NCBI GenBank assembly: GCA_030426875.1
Contig: JAUHXI010000042.1
Coordinates: forward strand, 1-9,589
Direction of reading: 5' to 3'
DNA length: 9,589 bases
Source of the DNA: a bacterium
GTDB taxonomy: Bacteria; Patescibacteriota; Gracilibacteria; UM-FILTER-43-11
Part shown: in pieces, positions 1 through 6,084 of the stretch
How the letters are laid out: each line of letters begins with the position of its first letter
How positions within the stretch are numbered: the first letter of the stretch is position 1
Notes under the pieces: model-generated
Database searches by the model: none
What the model saw: the letters and a program-made list of their open reading frames with translations, nothing else
Told to the model about the DNA's origin: nothing
Program-made: the position numbers and the translations under genes

Positions 1-1127
1 CCCGCGGCCGTTGGACCAATGATGGCGGTTTTAGTTTGAGGTTTTATCTGAAATGAAATCGCTTTTAGAACCTCTTTTTGATCAAATTTTACCCCCACAT
101 TTTTAAATTCAATCTGGCCAAGGAGGTCTTTTTTAAGCGTGCCTGCTTTTGTCTCATTTTTGGCCTCAGTCACATCTCGAATGCGGTCGTAAGACGCTTG
201 AGCCTGAGACAGCACATTCACCATCATGCCCATGATGAGGATGGGGAAGATGAGAAGGGCCACATAACTATTGAAGGCAGTAAAATCACCCAAGCTCATG
301 CTGCCCCCAATCACAAAGTGACCTCCCAACACCAAAATAACCAGCATGGCCAGGTTAGACACAAAGGTGATAATGGGGATGAGACCGGCAAACAATCCCA
401 AAATTTTAAGCCCTACATTTTTAGACTGGGTGTTGGCTTGAAAAAACTTATTGAATTCAGGCCCCTGAGAGTTGAGCACTCTGATCAGAGACGACCCGAG
501 GATGCTTTCGTTGATCACCTTGTTGAGCCAATCGATGACTTCTCGAGCCTCTGTCATCAAAACCCGCATGCGACTGAATATGATGAAGAAAAGCCCCGCA
601 ATGATGGGAACAATTAGTAAAACAGCCAAGGCCAACTTCCAATGGATACTGAGCAGGAGGATGGCAGAGCCAATGACAATGACAACGGATGAAATGAGGG
701 AGGCGATGGCTTGTCCCACGAACATCTTGATGGAGTCTACATCGGAGGTGAGGTTGGTCAGCAATTTGGCGGGCGTGACTTTCTCTACAAATTCATAACT
801 CTGATCGGCAATTCTATCGGCAACCGTATTGCGAAGGTCTTTGGCCACGCGTTCGGAGGCATAGCTTTGTATTATGCTTTGTAGGTAGGTTAAAATGAAG
901 ATTCCAAGGGCAATGGCTCCAAATTCAAGGGCAAAGGTCTGTACCAAAAAGTCTCCACGAATGTAGGCATCAATGCCACGCGAAATGATTTTGGGGATGA
1001 TCAAACCCAGCCCACTAGCGCCTATGGCAAGCAAAGTGAGCCCTAAAATGGAGGAGGAATAGGGTTTTAAAAGTCCAAATATTCCGGCTTTTTCTCTGTT
1101 TTTATGGGGTGATGAATGTTTTTTCAT
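1..1127 (-). CDS. ABC exporter (membrane domain fused to ATPase), C-terminal part outside window
   Basis: The minus-strand frame is open from the ATG at 1127 to the window edge, giving 375 complete codons. It reads as a type I ABC exporter half-transporter of the MsbA/multidrug class. About six hydrophobic segments (roughly residues 24-45, 63-85, 140-160, 165-185, 243-268, 283-305) are followed by an ATPase domain from about residue 337 (QIEFKNVGVKF). The frame stops inside the Walker A motif, GPTAAG at the edge; the usual form is GxxGxGK, so an Ala replaces the first internal Gly of the more typical GPTGAGKS. About 200 residues, with the signature motif and Walker B, should lie to the left. 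The start lies 9 bases after the marR stop, so the two are probably co-transcribed and MarR probably controls export of a toxic compound. The substrate cannot be told. No Shine-Dalgarno sequence is evident. Confidence 0.9.
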   Translation of the reverse strand, partial: MKKHSSPHKNREKAGIFGLLKPYSSSILGLTLLAIGASGLGLIIPKIISRGIDAYIRGDFLVQTFALEFGAIALGIFILTYLQSIIQSYASERVAKDLRNTVADRIADQSYEFVEKVTPAKLLTNLTSDVDSIKMFVGQAIASLISSVVIVIGSAILLLSIHWKLALAVLLIVPIIAGLFFIIFSRMRVLMTEAREVIDWLNKVINESILGSSLIRVLNSQGPEFNKFFQANTQSKNVGLKILGLFAGLIPIITFVSNLAMLVILVLGGHFVIGGSMSLGDFTAFNSYVALLIFPILIMGMMVNVLSQAQASYDRIRDVTEAKNETKAGTLKKDLLGQIEFKNVGVKFDQKEVLKAISFQIKPQTKTAIIGPTAA

Positions 1128-1136
1128 GATCGTGGT

Positions 1137-1577
1137 TTAAGTATGACAAGTGGAGGCCTCTGAGGCTATTTTTTTATTCAATTTCAGATAGATTTCAAGT
1201 TCGGCGTCACTGAGGGGGGCAAATAACTTTTTCATTTTCTCCAAGCGCTCTTTTTTCATGCTCGTCATTCTTTTTTTGCCTTTGGCTGAGATGCTTAAGG
1301 TCACTGAACGTCGGTCCTTGGGGTCTGCTTTGCGTATGACATAGCCGTTTTCCACCAGGCCATCGATCAGCTGGGTGGTGGCACTGGAGGAGGTGCCCAA
1401 TTGCTTGGATATGTCTTTGACATTGCTGGTTTCGCAGTGTTTTATGATGCCTAAAACAAACCATTGAGAATGCGTGATGCCCGTTTTTTTTGAAGACTTG
1501 GACAGCTTCATTTTCATTTTCTTCATGAGACAATGTGCGTCATTGAAAATGGCTTCGATGAGCTGGCTTCGATCCAT
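1137..1577 (-). CDS. MarR-family transcriptional regulator
   Basis: This 146-residue protein has the size and layout of MarR regulators: an N-terminal dimerisation helix, a winged helix-turn-helix at about residues 50-100 (VKDISKQLGTSSSATTQLIDGLVENGYV), and the wing signature DPKDRRSVTLSISAKGK at about 101-117, whose D-x-R-S residues are the family hallmark. A Lys-rich C-terminal helix follows. MarR proteins are dimeric repressors or activators that release DNA on binding small phenolic or lipophilic ligands; the ligand here is unknown. It lies just upstream of, and in the same direction as, an ABC exporter gene, which is a common regulator-target pairing. A palindrome 28-42 bases upstream of its start codon suggests autoregulation. 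ATG at 1577 is the only sensible start. Confidence 0.92.
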   Translation of the reverse strand: MDRSQLIEAIFNDAHCLMKKMKMKLSKSSKKTGITHSQWFVLGIIKHCETSNVKDISKQLGTSSSATTQLIDGLVENGYVIRKADPKDRRSVTLSISAKGKKRMTSMKKERLEKMKKLFAPLSDAELEIYLKLNKKIASEASTCHT

Positions 1578-1588
1578 GCTATTTTTTT

Positions 1589-1640
1589 ATTAAGTTTCTA
1601 ATATATTAAGTAGCTTAATTAAATATATTTGATGGGTCAA
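1589..1640 (-). promoter_or_regulatory. Probable marR promoter with a palindromic operator
   Basis: The AT-rich stretch upstream of marR holds a perfect inverted repeat, ATTAAG-TAG-CTTAAT (1605-1619). A second ATTAAG at 1589-1594 lies 16 bases closer to the gene, within ATTA-N6-TAAT (1589-1602). On the minus strand TTGACC (1640-1635) could be a -35 box. The hexamer 17 bases on, TAAGCT (1617-1612), is a poor -10 and lies inside the palindrome. MarR proteins bind pseudo-palindromes of about this length, so an operator overlapping the promoter is likely. The exact promoter is uncertain. Confidence 0.45.
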
Positions 1641-1752
1641 GGTGATTTTAAGGTGCTTGGGTGAGTTGTGAAAAGTAGATATTTGGGAGATAAAACCAAT
1701 AATGGCTAATTTATGAGCCAAAACAAGCCTTCTTCAAACCTTATTTTGTACA

Positions 1753-1929
1753 ATGGTTTGGGGTGTCATGCTCGGGGCGGTCGAAAAGAGCAAGCAGGAG
1801 GCCGTCGAGGAGATGGCCTCGGGCATCGCGAAGTTCCGCAGCGAGTGCAGCGACGGGCTCGACCAGATCACCTTCGTGGTGTACGGCGACCCGGAGACCG
1901 AGAGCCTGCTACGCCGTGCCCTCGCGTGA
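1753..1929 (+). pseudogene. GC-rich gene fragment, C-terminal piece of a possible macro-domain protein
   Basis: From ATG 1753 to TGA 1927-1929 the plus strand codes 58 residues, including VEKSKQEAVEEMASGIAKF and ITFVVYGDPETESLLRRAL. The pattern of a helix, a hydrophobic ITFVVYG strand and a short final helix resembles the C-terminal end of macro (ADP-ribose binding) domains. This is recognition by eye only. Nearly all codons end in G or C, quite unlike every other gene here, and the GC-rich block starts and stops abruptly in AT-rich DNA (about 1770-1940). The N-terminal three quarters of such a domain are missing and no ribosome site is visible. The frame is open upstream only to about 1717. 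I read it as a transferred remnant. It could also be a small intact cassette ORF or an assembly join. Confidence 0.45.
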
Positions 1930-1950
1930 AGTCCTGGGGTTGTGATGATG

Positions 1951-2009
1951 CGTTCCACTTCGGTGGCAACGGATTGTCTGGGGCGTTGGTTCTAAAAGAT
2001 CCGCGCCCC
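1951..2009. other. Two adjacent strong hairpins, possible structured RNA
   Basis: The first hairpin (1951-1971) pairs CGTT+CCAC with GTGG+AACG, with one bulged C, around a TTCG loop closed by C-G, the very stable UUCG tetraloop type. The second (1980-2009) pairs GGGGCG with CGCCCC and continues inside as GGTTCT/AGATCC (one mismatch) around an AAA loop. They follow directly on the GC-rich fragment and precede a terminator-like hairpin. They may be the 3' end of the foreign segment, a structured RNA or a divergent recombination site; the sequence does not decide. Confidence 0.4.
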
Positions 2010-2059
2010 ACCCCTTCTTTTGCACATCAATATACTGGTGTTCAGAAGAAGGGGTTTTT
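2010..2059 (+). terminator. Rho-independent terminator-like hairpin (plus strand)
   Basis: ACCCCTTCTT (2010-2019) pairs perfectly with AAGAAGGGGT (2046-2055). Inner TG/CA and ACA/TGT pairs extend the stem, and TTTTT (2055-2059) follows on the plus strand. It would end transcripts that cross the GC-rich fragment. On the minus strand no T run follows, so it is directional. Its long loop is less typical of terminators. Confidence 0.5.
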
Positions 2060-2098
2060 AGTTTGTAAACAACAGAGAAAAATTGCCCTGATTTCCAA

Positions 2099-2116
2099 CC
2101 GCCACGATAGTGGCGG
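2099..2116. other. Perfect 7-bp hairpin at cassette leader position
   Basis: CCGCCAC-GATA-GTGGCGG is a perfect stem-loop. On the minus strand it begins about 27 bases after the GTT core at 2143 and is preceded by CTTT. This is the same placement as the hairpin at 5448-5461, which follows the GTT core at 5488 and also comes after CTTT. The bases from 2143 leftwards therefore look like the 5' leader of a further cassette of the same family, but no gene or closing attC for it can be recognised. Confidence 0.45.
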
Positions 2117-2136
2117 AAAGAATGTATTGTTATTTC

Positions 2137-2239
2137 CCATAACGTTTGCGTATAAGCAAAGTGCGACTGTGCTAACATTTTAGCAGCAGGGGAGCATTTG
2201 CGCGAGCCTCAAGGGCGAGCTGTTTATACGTTGTTAGGT
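2137..2239 (-). repeat. attC-like recombination site 1
   Basis: The outer cores are CCATAAC (2137-2143) and GTTAGGT (2233-2239), the latter fitting the integron core GTTRRRY. Inner arms CGTATAA (2149-2155) and TTATACG (2224-2230) are complementary. The spacers differ: GTTTG on the left and two bases on the right. The central part holds a TGCTAA-CATT-TTAGCA hairpin. The HEAT-like gene ends 10 bases to the right, so on the minus strand this is gene followed by attC, as in integron cassettes. The strand is inferred from gene polarity; the better GTTRRRY match at the right end would argue for the other orientation. Confidence 0.7.
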
Positions 2240-2683
2240 GATGTAATCATTAAGTTTTCAATGTTGTTAACTTCTCCTTATACTCTTGCTCAAAATAATC
2301 ACTACCTGAAGAATTTATTTGCCTAAGCATCTCTACACTTAATTTTCTGTTTCTAAGCAGCTCTAACCTTACATTTTCATCTTTGTCTTTTGATAATCTT
2401 TCAAAGATAACTGTTCCCATAATTTTTCTCTTTGCTGCTACATCCCTCCTCACCTCAGGATCTATATCCTTTGAAAGATGATCAAGTATTTCTACGGGGA
2501 TGCTCTTATTATGTATTACCCATTTTTTCATCTCTGGATATTCCTTAATTACCTGTAGCCAAACTTCATTAGATGCTTCTTCATGAGCAGCCCTTCTATA
2601 TTCTTCAGGATCACTACTTTTTCTTAACCGAATAAATTCTTCAGCGCTTACTATCATATTACTAAATGATTATGTTACTTAAC
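2143..2683 (-). mobile_element. Gene cassette A (HEAT-like protein)
   Basis: This is one gene plus one attC-like site. The 23 bases running leftward from 2683 and the 23 running rightward from 2233 are inverted copies of each other (18/23 matches), ending just outside the start and stop of the gene. The leader to the ATG is 26 bases and the stop lies 10 bases from the attC core. That compactness is typical of integron cassettes. No cassette promoter is seen. Confidence 0.65.
2250..2657 (-). CDS. HEAT-like repeat protein, function unknown
   Basis: This 135-residue, highly charged, all-helical protein has no signal peptide or membrane segment, so it should be cytoplasmic. Two consecutive helical repeats are visible: about residues 52-76 (IPVEILDHLSKDIDPEVRR followed by DVAAKRK) and about 79-103 (with FERLSKDKDENVRLELLRN). 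The recurring L-x3-D-x-D-x2-V-R pattern is that of HEAT/leucine-rich-variant repeats, which act as protein-binding scaffolds. The N-terminal part (MIVSAEEFIRLR, YPEMKKWVIHNKSIP) looks like that of a widespread family of small uncharacterised proteins. It is the only gene of its cassette, between two attC-like sites. ATG 2657 is chosen because it follows the attC core by 26 bases and gives the full conserved N-terminus. No precise function can be stated. Confidence 0.85.
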   Translation of the reverse strand: MIVSAEEFIRLRKSSDPEEYRRAAHEEASNEVWLQVIKEYPEMKKWVIHNKSIPVEILDHLSKDIDPEVRRDVAAKRKIMGTVIFERLSKDKDENVRLELLRNRKLSVEMLRQINSSGSDYFEQEYKEKLTTLKT

Positions 2684-2802
2684 GTTTGCGTGTATGCGAT
2701 GTTTGCCGCTGGTATAATATGCCGTTAGGCGACCAGTGGCAAATATGGGCGGAGGTTTGCGGAAGGATGGAGCAAGCCGTAGCCGTATACACGCTGTTAT
2801 AT
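2677..2802 (-). repeat. attC-like recombination site 2, with nested hairpin
   Basis: Cores are ACTTAAC (2677-2683; on the minus strand GTTAAGT, a perfect GTTRRRY) and GTTATAT (2796-2802). Arms CGTGTAT (2689-2695) and ATACACG (2787-2793) pair perfectly. The left spacer GTTTG is the same as in site 1. Inside sits a second strong stem, TTTGCCGCTGGT (2702-2713) with ACCAGTGGCAAA (2732-2743), 11 of 12 pairs. Its loop region contains GCC-GTTA-GGC (2721-2730), itself a perfect GTTRRRY core. Confidence 0.7.
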
Positions 2803-2872
2803 GATGTACATGTTTTCCTTTGATCCCGTTCCTTCGGGATGGCTCTTAAAAAGAATCCGGTTTTGTTTTTCC
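2796..2872 (+). repeat. Terminal inverted repeat of cassette B, left copy
   Basis: It starts at the GTT core of attC-like site 2. Bases 2796-2821 and 2842-2872 match the inverted copy at 5416-5488. Between them lies the hairpin ATCCCG-TTCCTT-CGGGAT (2823-2840). On the minus strand it lies downstream of the 607-residue gene, where the hairpin could also help end transcription, but no T run follows directly. Confidence 0.8.
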
Positions 2873-2930
2873 CGTCCATTTTTGAGGGCAGAGGGGAATT
2901 AAAGAGGTGAATGCCCGAGGTCTAAATGAC

Positions 2931-4754
2931 TTATTTTTCAAAATAATTCTTTAATTTTTCTTCCAATTCATGATATATAAAATTCAACATTGGCATATCC
3001 TCATAAATGAAATCTAAAATACTACTTGATCTGATAATCTGATAATTTATTTTTCTGAAAGTAAGTTCTCTTGTTTTAAAATCTAGACTTTTGAGTGTTT
3101 TTTCTTCTGCCTCTGATAATAAATGGATACCTGGCTCCCTTTTTTTACTTTTTGCTTTTAGATAATACAGTTTGTAACTTGGGCCATCCTGAAAATTCTT
3201 GTAGTTATCTTTAACATTCCAAGAAATTAGAATTGTATCCGCTTTACCAAAAAAAGAAAGCTCATTTTTAAGTAATGGAAAATTATTTTGTAGTATTGAA
3301 TTATAAACTTCCAATATATTTTCAAAAAATATTTTTAGATTATGATTAGCGTCTTGTTTTGAAAAAACACTCCAAACCCAGCTGCCGTTTTCTTTTAGCC
3401 TTGAAAAATCTTTTGCTTTGTAAGGTCTCTCTATTTCTTTTTGAGCCTGTTTTAAGAAGTTAAAAAATTCTACAAACAACCCGAATGGGATTTTCTCGTT
3501 TCCCATTGGGATTTTTGGGGCAGGCGTATTCTCTTTCAGCGCTTTTTCAACACTTTGCTCGATTTTCTTTTGCTCGTCTTCCCTGATTTCACAAATTCGA
3601 TCAGGGTCGTAATATCTTATTCGTCCGTCTGTAACTCGATTTTTAAAGTTATTTCGATCTTTGAAAAGCAAAATATCATGCGAATTTTTAAGCCAAAGTG
3701 GTAAATGGGTATAAAAAGCTTTTTCAATTTCTCCTATTGAATATTTATCTTTTTGCTTTAAACCCATTTGAACATGAAATTTGTCAATGAAAGCGAAAAT
3801 AAATTCTTTGGCTAAAAAATCATTTCCAGTGTGCTTGAGTAATTTTGCTTCAATAATTTTTAGAGTTTTTGATTTAACAATTTCTTTTGCATACTCTCTT
3901 GGTCTGGTCTCAAGAGGATTTTCTGAGAAATGGCCGGTAAATCCTAAACCTTTTTTTTGAATTTTGTCGTGTAAGTTTTTATCTACTTCTTTGATTTGTA
4001 TGTCATTTTTATTCAGTGGTATAGGATATAAGGCATAACTTAGATTATTTGGTGTATATTCATAAATTACAGTGCCAATTTTCCATGTTTTTGGATAGAA
4101 GCAATTTTTTATGGTATTAAATTCATTATCTAAAGCATTGTTTAGCTTATCTAAAAATAAGTGAGTGTTGATAAATTCTTTTTTTATTTTACCTGCCGAT
4201 TTGTTTGAATTGGCTGAGATTATTGAATATGCTTTTTTTAACTCGTCATATTTTTGGAATCTAGACTGATTTTGTTTAACAATCTCTTCCCATACCTGAA
4301 TATATGTACTCGTTTTTTTATCGAAAAATTTATTTTTATCGAATGAAATAGTTTTTGTGTACTTATTGTTTTTAAAATCAATCTTTTTTACCTCATAAGC
4401 ATCAAAATAGAGCCAATAAACTTTTTCGTTTTTATTATCAACTCCAAATAGTAAGCAAGGATCAATTTCACAACTAGAAAAAAATTGAATAGGGCAAGGA
4501 AATTTTAAATTATGGCCTTGGGGTAGAGTCTTCGCCTGTACATTTAAACGACCGATAATATTGTTCTTATCATTTTGTATCTCAATATGACCATCTATGT
4601 TTGGCCATTTATCAATAGAATCGAGTTTTGGCATAACTCTTTTATGAGAAGTCAAAATATTCTCAATTAAACTAATTGATTGCTTATCAGTGAAGTTATT
4701 TTCACTATGTGCTGATTTTTTCAATTGTCGCGATTTCTTCATCTGTGAAGTCAT
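2931..4754 (-). CDS. DUF4365-like (PD-(D/E)xK fold) N-terminus with a large unknown C-terminal region
   Basis: The protein has 607 residues, no signal peptide and no membrane segment. The first 120 residues have the layout of DUF4365-type nuclease-fold domains: a helix with a conserved Glu (SLIENIL, E31), then D54 in WPNIDGHIEI, then GRLNVQAK with Q73-x-K75, followed by hydrophobic strands ending VYWLYFDAY. E, D and Q-x-K match the PD-(D/E)xK active-site pattern, with Gln in the D/E position as in many DUF4365 members. Residues 130-607 are Lys/Asn-rich and mostly helical, and I recognise no family. Such N-termini are common in antiviral and other defence genes, so a defence role is a reasonable inference but is unproven. 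Start at ATG 4754; an ATG four codons further in (4742) is an alternative. It forms a unit with the RadC-like gene 110 bases upstream. Confidence 0.75.
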   Translation of the reverse strand: MTSQMKKSRQLKKSAHSENNFTDKQSISLIENILTSHKRVMPKLDSIDKWPNIDGHIEIQNDKNNIIGRLNVQAKTLPQGHNLKFPCPIQFFSSCEIDPCLLFGVDNKNEKVYWLYFDAYEVKKIDFKNNKYTKTISFDKNKFFDKKTSTYIQVWEEIVKQNQSRFQKYDELKKAYSIISANSNKSAGKIKKEFINTHLFLDKLNNALDNEFNTIKNCFYPKTWKIGTVIYEYTPNNLSYALYPIPLNKNDIQIKEVDKNLHDKIQKKGLGFTGHFSENPLETRPREYAKEIVKSKTLKIIEAKLLKHTGNDFLAKEFIFAFIDKFHVQMGLKQKDKYSIGEIEKAFYTHLPLWLKNSHDILLFKDRNNFKNRVTDGRIRYYDPDRICEIREDEQKKIEQSVEKALKENTPAPKIPMGNEKIPFGLFVEFFNFLKQAQKEIERPYKAKDFSRLKENGSWVWSVFSKQDANHNLKIFFENILEVYNSILQNNFPLLKNELSFFGKADTILISWNVKDNYKNFQDGPSYKLYYLKAKSKKREPGIHLLSEAEEKTLKSLDFKTRELTFRKINYQIIRSSSILDFIYEDMPMLNFIYHELEEKLKNYFEK

Positions 4755-4770
4755 AAAGTTTACAAATTGA

Positions 4771-4799
4771 TCGATTTATTTTTGCGTCCAGTTTGTCAA
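4771..4799 (-). promoter_or_regulatory. Possible promoter for the 607-residue gene
   Basis: A consensus -35 box TTGACA lies at 4799-4794, about 40 bases before the start codon. The best -10 candidates are weak: TAAATC at 15 bases spacing and AATCGA at 17. Part of it lies within the inverted repeat 4781-4834. Confidence 0.3.
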
Positions 4800-4834
4800 T
4801 TTCTGTTTTTAAAGCAAGGCAAAGAGGACGCAAA
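4781..4834. repeat. 9-bp inverted repeat between the two genes of cassette B
   Basis: TTTGCGTCC (4781-4789) and GGACGCAAA (4826-4834) are perfect inverted copies 36 bases apart. The nearby minus-strand stretch CGCATACGGATATAAAC (4853-4837) looks faintly like the arm-and-spacer half of the attC-like sites, but there is no GTT core. It may be a decayed recombination site, a regulatory hairpin or an operator. Confidence 0.4.
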
Positions 4835-4864
4835 GTTTATATCCGTATGCGATTTTACTACAAT

Positions 4865-5341
4865 TTATTTCTTAGCACGCTTCTTAGCTGTCTTATTCAC
4901 TCTTTTAATTTTCTTCTTCTCATCAAAACTATAATAACCGCCATCCCCAATAATAATAAAATCCTGCATGGGAATGTCCATAAAACCACTTGGCTCAAGA
5001 AGGCTTTCGTACGCCATTTCATCCTGTTTCGAAGGCTCGCATGAACCGTTGGGATGATTATGTACAATGATAATAGAGCTTGCCAAAGAAACTAGAGCAC
5101 CTCTGTAAATGCCCTGTACATCCAAAAGCACCCTCTTGTTACTGCCCATTCCGACAACTTCATAGGAAAGAATCTCAAGTTGATGATTTAGATGTAGACA
5201 AACAACCTTTTCCCTCGTTTCATTCTCCATTTCCTTAAACAATTCATATACTTTCTTGGGATTCTTTACTGGTTTTTGTAATAAATCATCTTTGACTCTT
5301 TTACGGGTGTAGGTGACTTTGAGTTTTTTGAGGTAAGCCAT
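4865..5341 (-). CDS. RadC-like JAMM/MPN-domain protein
   Basis: This 158-residue protein carries the JAMM metal-binding motif: H94-x-H96, seven residues, S104, two residues, D107 (HNHPNGSCEPSKQD), with E44 as the likely catalytic glutamate. The segment MGSNKRVLLDVQGIYRGALV matches the conserved strand before the motif in the RadC family. Full-length RadC is about 220 residues with an N-terminal helix-hairpin-helix region; that is absent here, and a Lys-rich tail (residues 141-158) follows the domain. Short RadC-like proteins of this kind are typical of plasmids, prophages and genomic islands. Their biochemical role is unsettled, and peptidase or nucleic-acid roles have both been suggested. 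It is upstream of and in line with the 607-residue gene and presumably co-transcribed. No Shine-Dalgarno sequence is seen. Confidence 0.88.
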   Translation of the reverse strand: MAYLKKLKVTYTRKRVKDDLLQKPVKNPKKVYELFKEMENETREKVVCLHLNHQLEILSYEVVGMGSNKRVLLDVQGIYRGALVSLASSIIIVHNHPNGSCEPSKQDEMAYESLLEPSGFMDIPMQDFIIIGDGGYYSFDEKKKIKRVNKTAKKRAKK

Positions 5342-5364
5342 GAGATCAGCATTAAATTGTCTGC

Positions 5365-5370
5365 ATTATA
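5365..5370 (-). promoter_or_regulatory. Possible -10 element for the RadC-like gene
   Basis: A perfect TATAAT, directly preceded by TG, lies 24 bases before the start codon inside the cassette leader. No good -35 box is found at 16-18 bases. The TG contact could partly make up for that. The repeated GGGGAATTTA just upstream (within 5378-5410) is notable. Confidence 0.4.
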
Positions 5371-5415
5371 CATTAAATTCCCCTTCAAAAACATTCCTAA
5401 ATTCCCCTTGTCTTA

Positions 5416-5488
5416 GGAAAAACAAAACCGGATTCTGTTTAAGAGCTGGGGCGCCAGCCCCGAAAGAAAAACATGTATTTCATATAAC
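5416..5488 (-). repeat. Terminal inverted repeat of cassette B, right copy (5' leader)
   Basis: It is the inverted partner of 2796-2872: 5488-5463 and 5446-5416 match, and between them stands the hairpin GGGGC-GCCA-GCCCC (5448-5461). The hairpin sequence differs from that of the left copy while the stem is kept, which points to selection for structure. In minus-strand transcripts it forms the start of a leader of about 145 bases in front of the RadC-like gene. Confidence 0.8.
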
Positions 5489-5580
5489 GTTTGGGATATA
5501 CGAAGTTTTTCTGGAACGAAGTGGAAGAAAAATTTGGGTGAGGGGGAGCTGAGCCCCGAACCGTATATCCCTTGTTGTCT
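5482..5580 (-). repeat. attC-like recombination site 3
   Basis: Cores are ATATAAC (5482-5488) and GTTGTCT (5574-5580). The arms GGGATATACG (5493-5502) and CGTATATCCC (5562-5571) pair perfectly over 10 bases, the longest arm of the three sites. The centre holds TTTTTC/GAAAAA and GGGG/CCCC stems. The left flank shares AACGTTTG with sites 1 and 2. The stop codon of the membrane protein gene is 3 bases from the right core, as expected for a gene followed by its attC on the minus strand. Confidence 0.7.
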
Positions 5581-5597
5581 GATTTAAATTTTATTAT
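5574..5597 (+). repeat. Terminal inverted repeat of cassette C, left copy
   Basis: It begins with the GTT core of attC-like site 3 (GTTGTCTGA) and runs through the stop codon of the membrane protein gene. It pairs with 6083-6106. Confidence 0.8.
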
Positions 5598-6084
5598 CTA
5601 TGCCAATTTCACTACGCATGTACTTTACAATGCCGTGTTGAAGTGTGATTACTTTGTTAAAGTCGGTGTCGATTGCTTTAGGGGTATTTTCTCCTTTTTT
5701 GAGTGCTTCAATAATTTGAGCCTGTGTGTAGCTAAAATCGAGTAGGCTTTTTAATAGTTCGTCAACTAATTCTACTAATTCAGGAGATCCCACTAGCTTT
5801 ACTTCGGCTAACTTCAATCTTAATTTATCAACATAGTCCATGGCAGTGTAAAATATTTCCATTTTTTCTTTATTAACTAGGTTTTTGGTTAGTATGGAGT
5901 TGGTTAGTGTTATCGGTTCATCACTGAAGCACGATATTAAGTTTAGATAACAGTTTGATTTTAAACTAAAAATTCTTTCAGATGCTATTCGTTCTTTTTC
6001 TAGAAAATGGCTAACTAAAGCTGTCACCAATGCTCCAAATAATCCGCCAATACCTAGAATTCCTAATGTGTTTAAAATTTCCAT
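5584..6084 (-). CDS. Small membrane-anchored helical protein, function unknown
   Basis: This 166-residue protein has one N-terminal membrane segment (about residues 3-23, LNTLGILGIGGLFGALVTALV), followed at once by charged residues (EKERIASERIFSLK), so the C-terminal part is probably cytoplasmic. The rest is predicted helical, with a stretch DYVDKLRLKLAEV suggesting a coiled coil or helical bundle. No enzyme motif is visible and I recognise no family; single-helix proteins with this layout are common as uncharacterised cassette or defence-island products. I chose ATG 6084. An in-frame TTG at 6105 would add seven residues, but it lies inside the GTTGTCT recombination core and is less likely. 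It is the first gene of the array, 108 bases downstream of the znuB stop codon. Confidence 0.8.
   Translation of the reverse strand: MEILNTLGILGIGGLFGALVTALVSHFLEKERIASERIFSLKSNCYLNLISCFSDEPITLTNSILTKNLVNKEKMEIFYTAMDYVDKLRLKLAEVKLVGSPELVELVDELLKSLLDFSYTQAQIIEALKKGENTPKAIDTDFNKVITLQHGIVKYMRSEIGIDNKI

Larger units (their letters stand above)
2683..5488 (-). mobile_element. Gene cassette B (RadC-like protein plus 607-residue protein)
   Basis: This is a two-gene unit between the GTT cores of attC-like sites 3 and 2. Its two ends are long inverted repeats: 2796-2821 against 5488-5463 (23/26) and 2842-2872 against 5446-5416 (30/31), with a hairpin of different sequence at the same place in each. 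AGGGGAATT recurs further in, at 2892-2900 and inverted at 5400-5408. The shared ends show that the two genes travel as one unit now, although two-gene cassettes are uncommon. Confidence 0.6.

Noticed and set aside
78..798. Plus-strand ORFs of 179 and 108 codons
   Set aside because: They lie antisense to the clear ABC exporter frame and have no recognisable features.
1713..2183. 156-codon plus-strand ORF overlapping the GC-rich fragment
   Set aside because: It uses another frame than the macro-like one, runs through several hairpins into attC-like site 1, and has Arg/Gly-rich composition typical of a wrong frame in GC-rich DNA.
2010..2240. CRISPR array
   Set aside because: The repeats here are inverted hairpins and not evenly spaced direct repeats.
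2683..5488. Insertion sequence or transposon with terminal inverted repeats
   Set aside because: No transposase and no target-site duplication are seen, and the repeats start exactly at the GTT cores of attC-like hairpins shared with the neighbouring units, which fits cassettes better.
5340..5552. 70-codon plus-strand ORF and the 66-codon minus-strand ORF at 2679-2879, sharing the peptide KNKTGF-x-LRA
   Set aside because: The shared peptide is just the inverted repeat of cassette B read in both copies. Both ORFs run across recombination hairpins and show no protein-like pattern.
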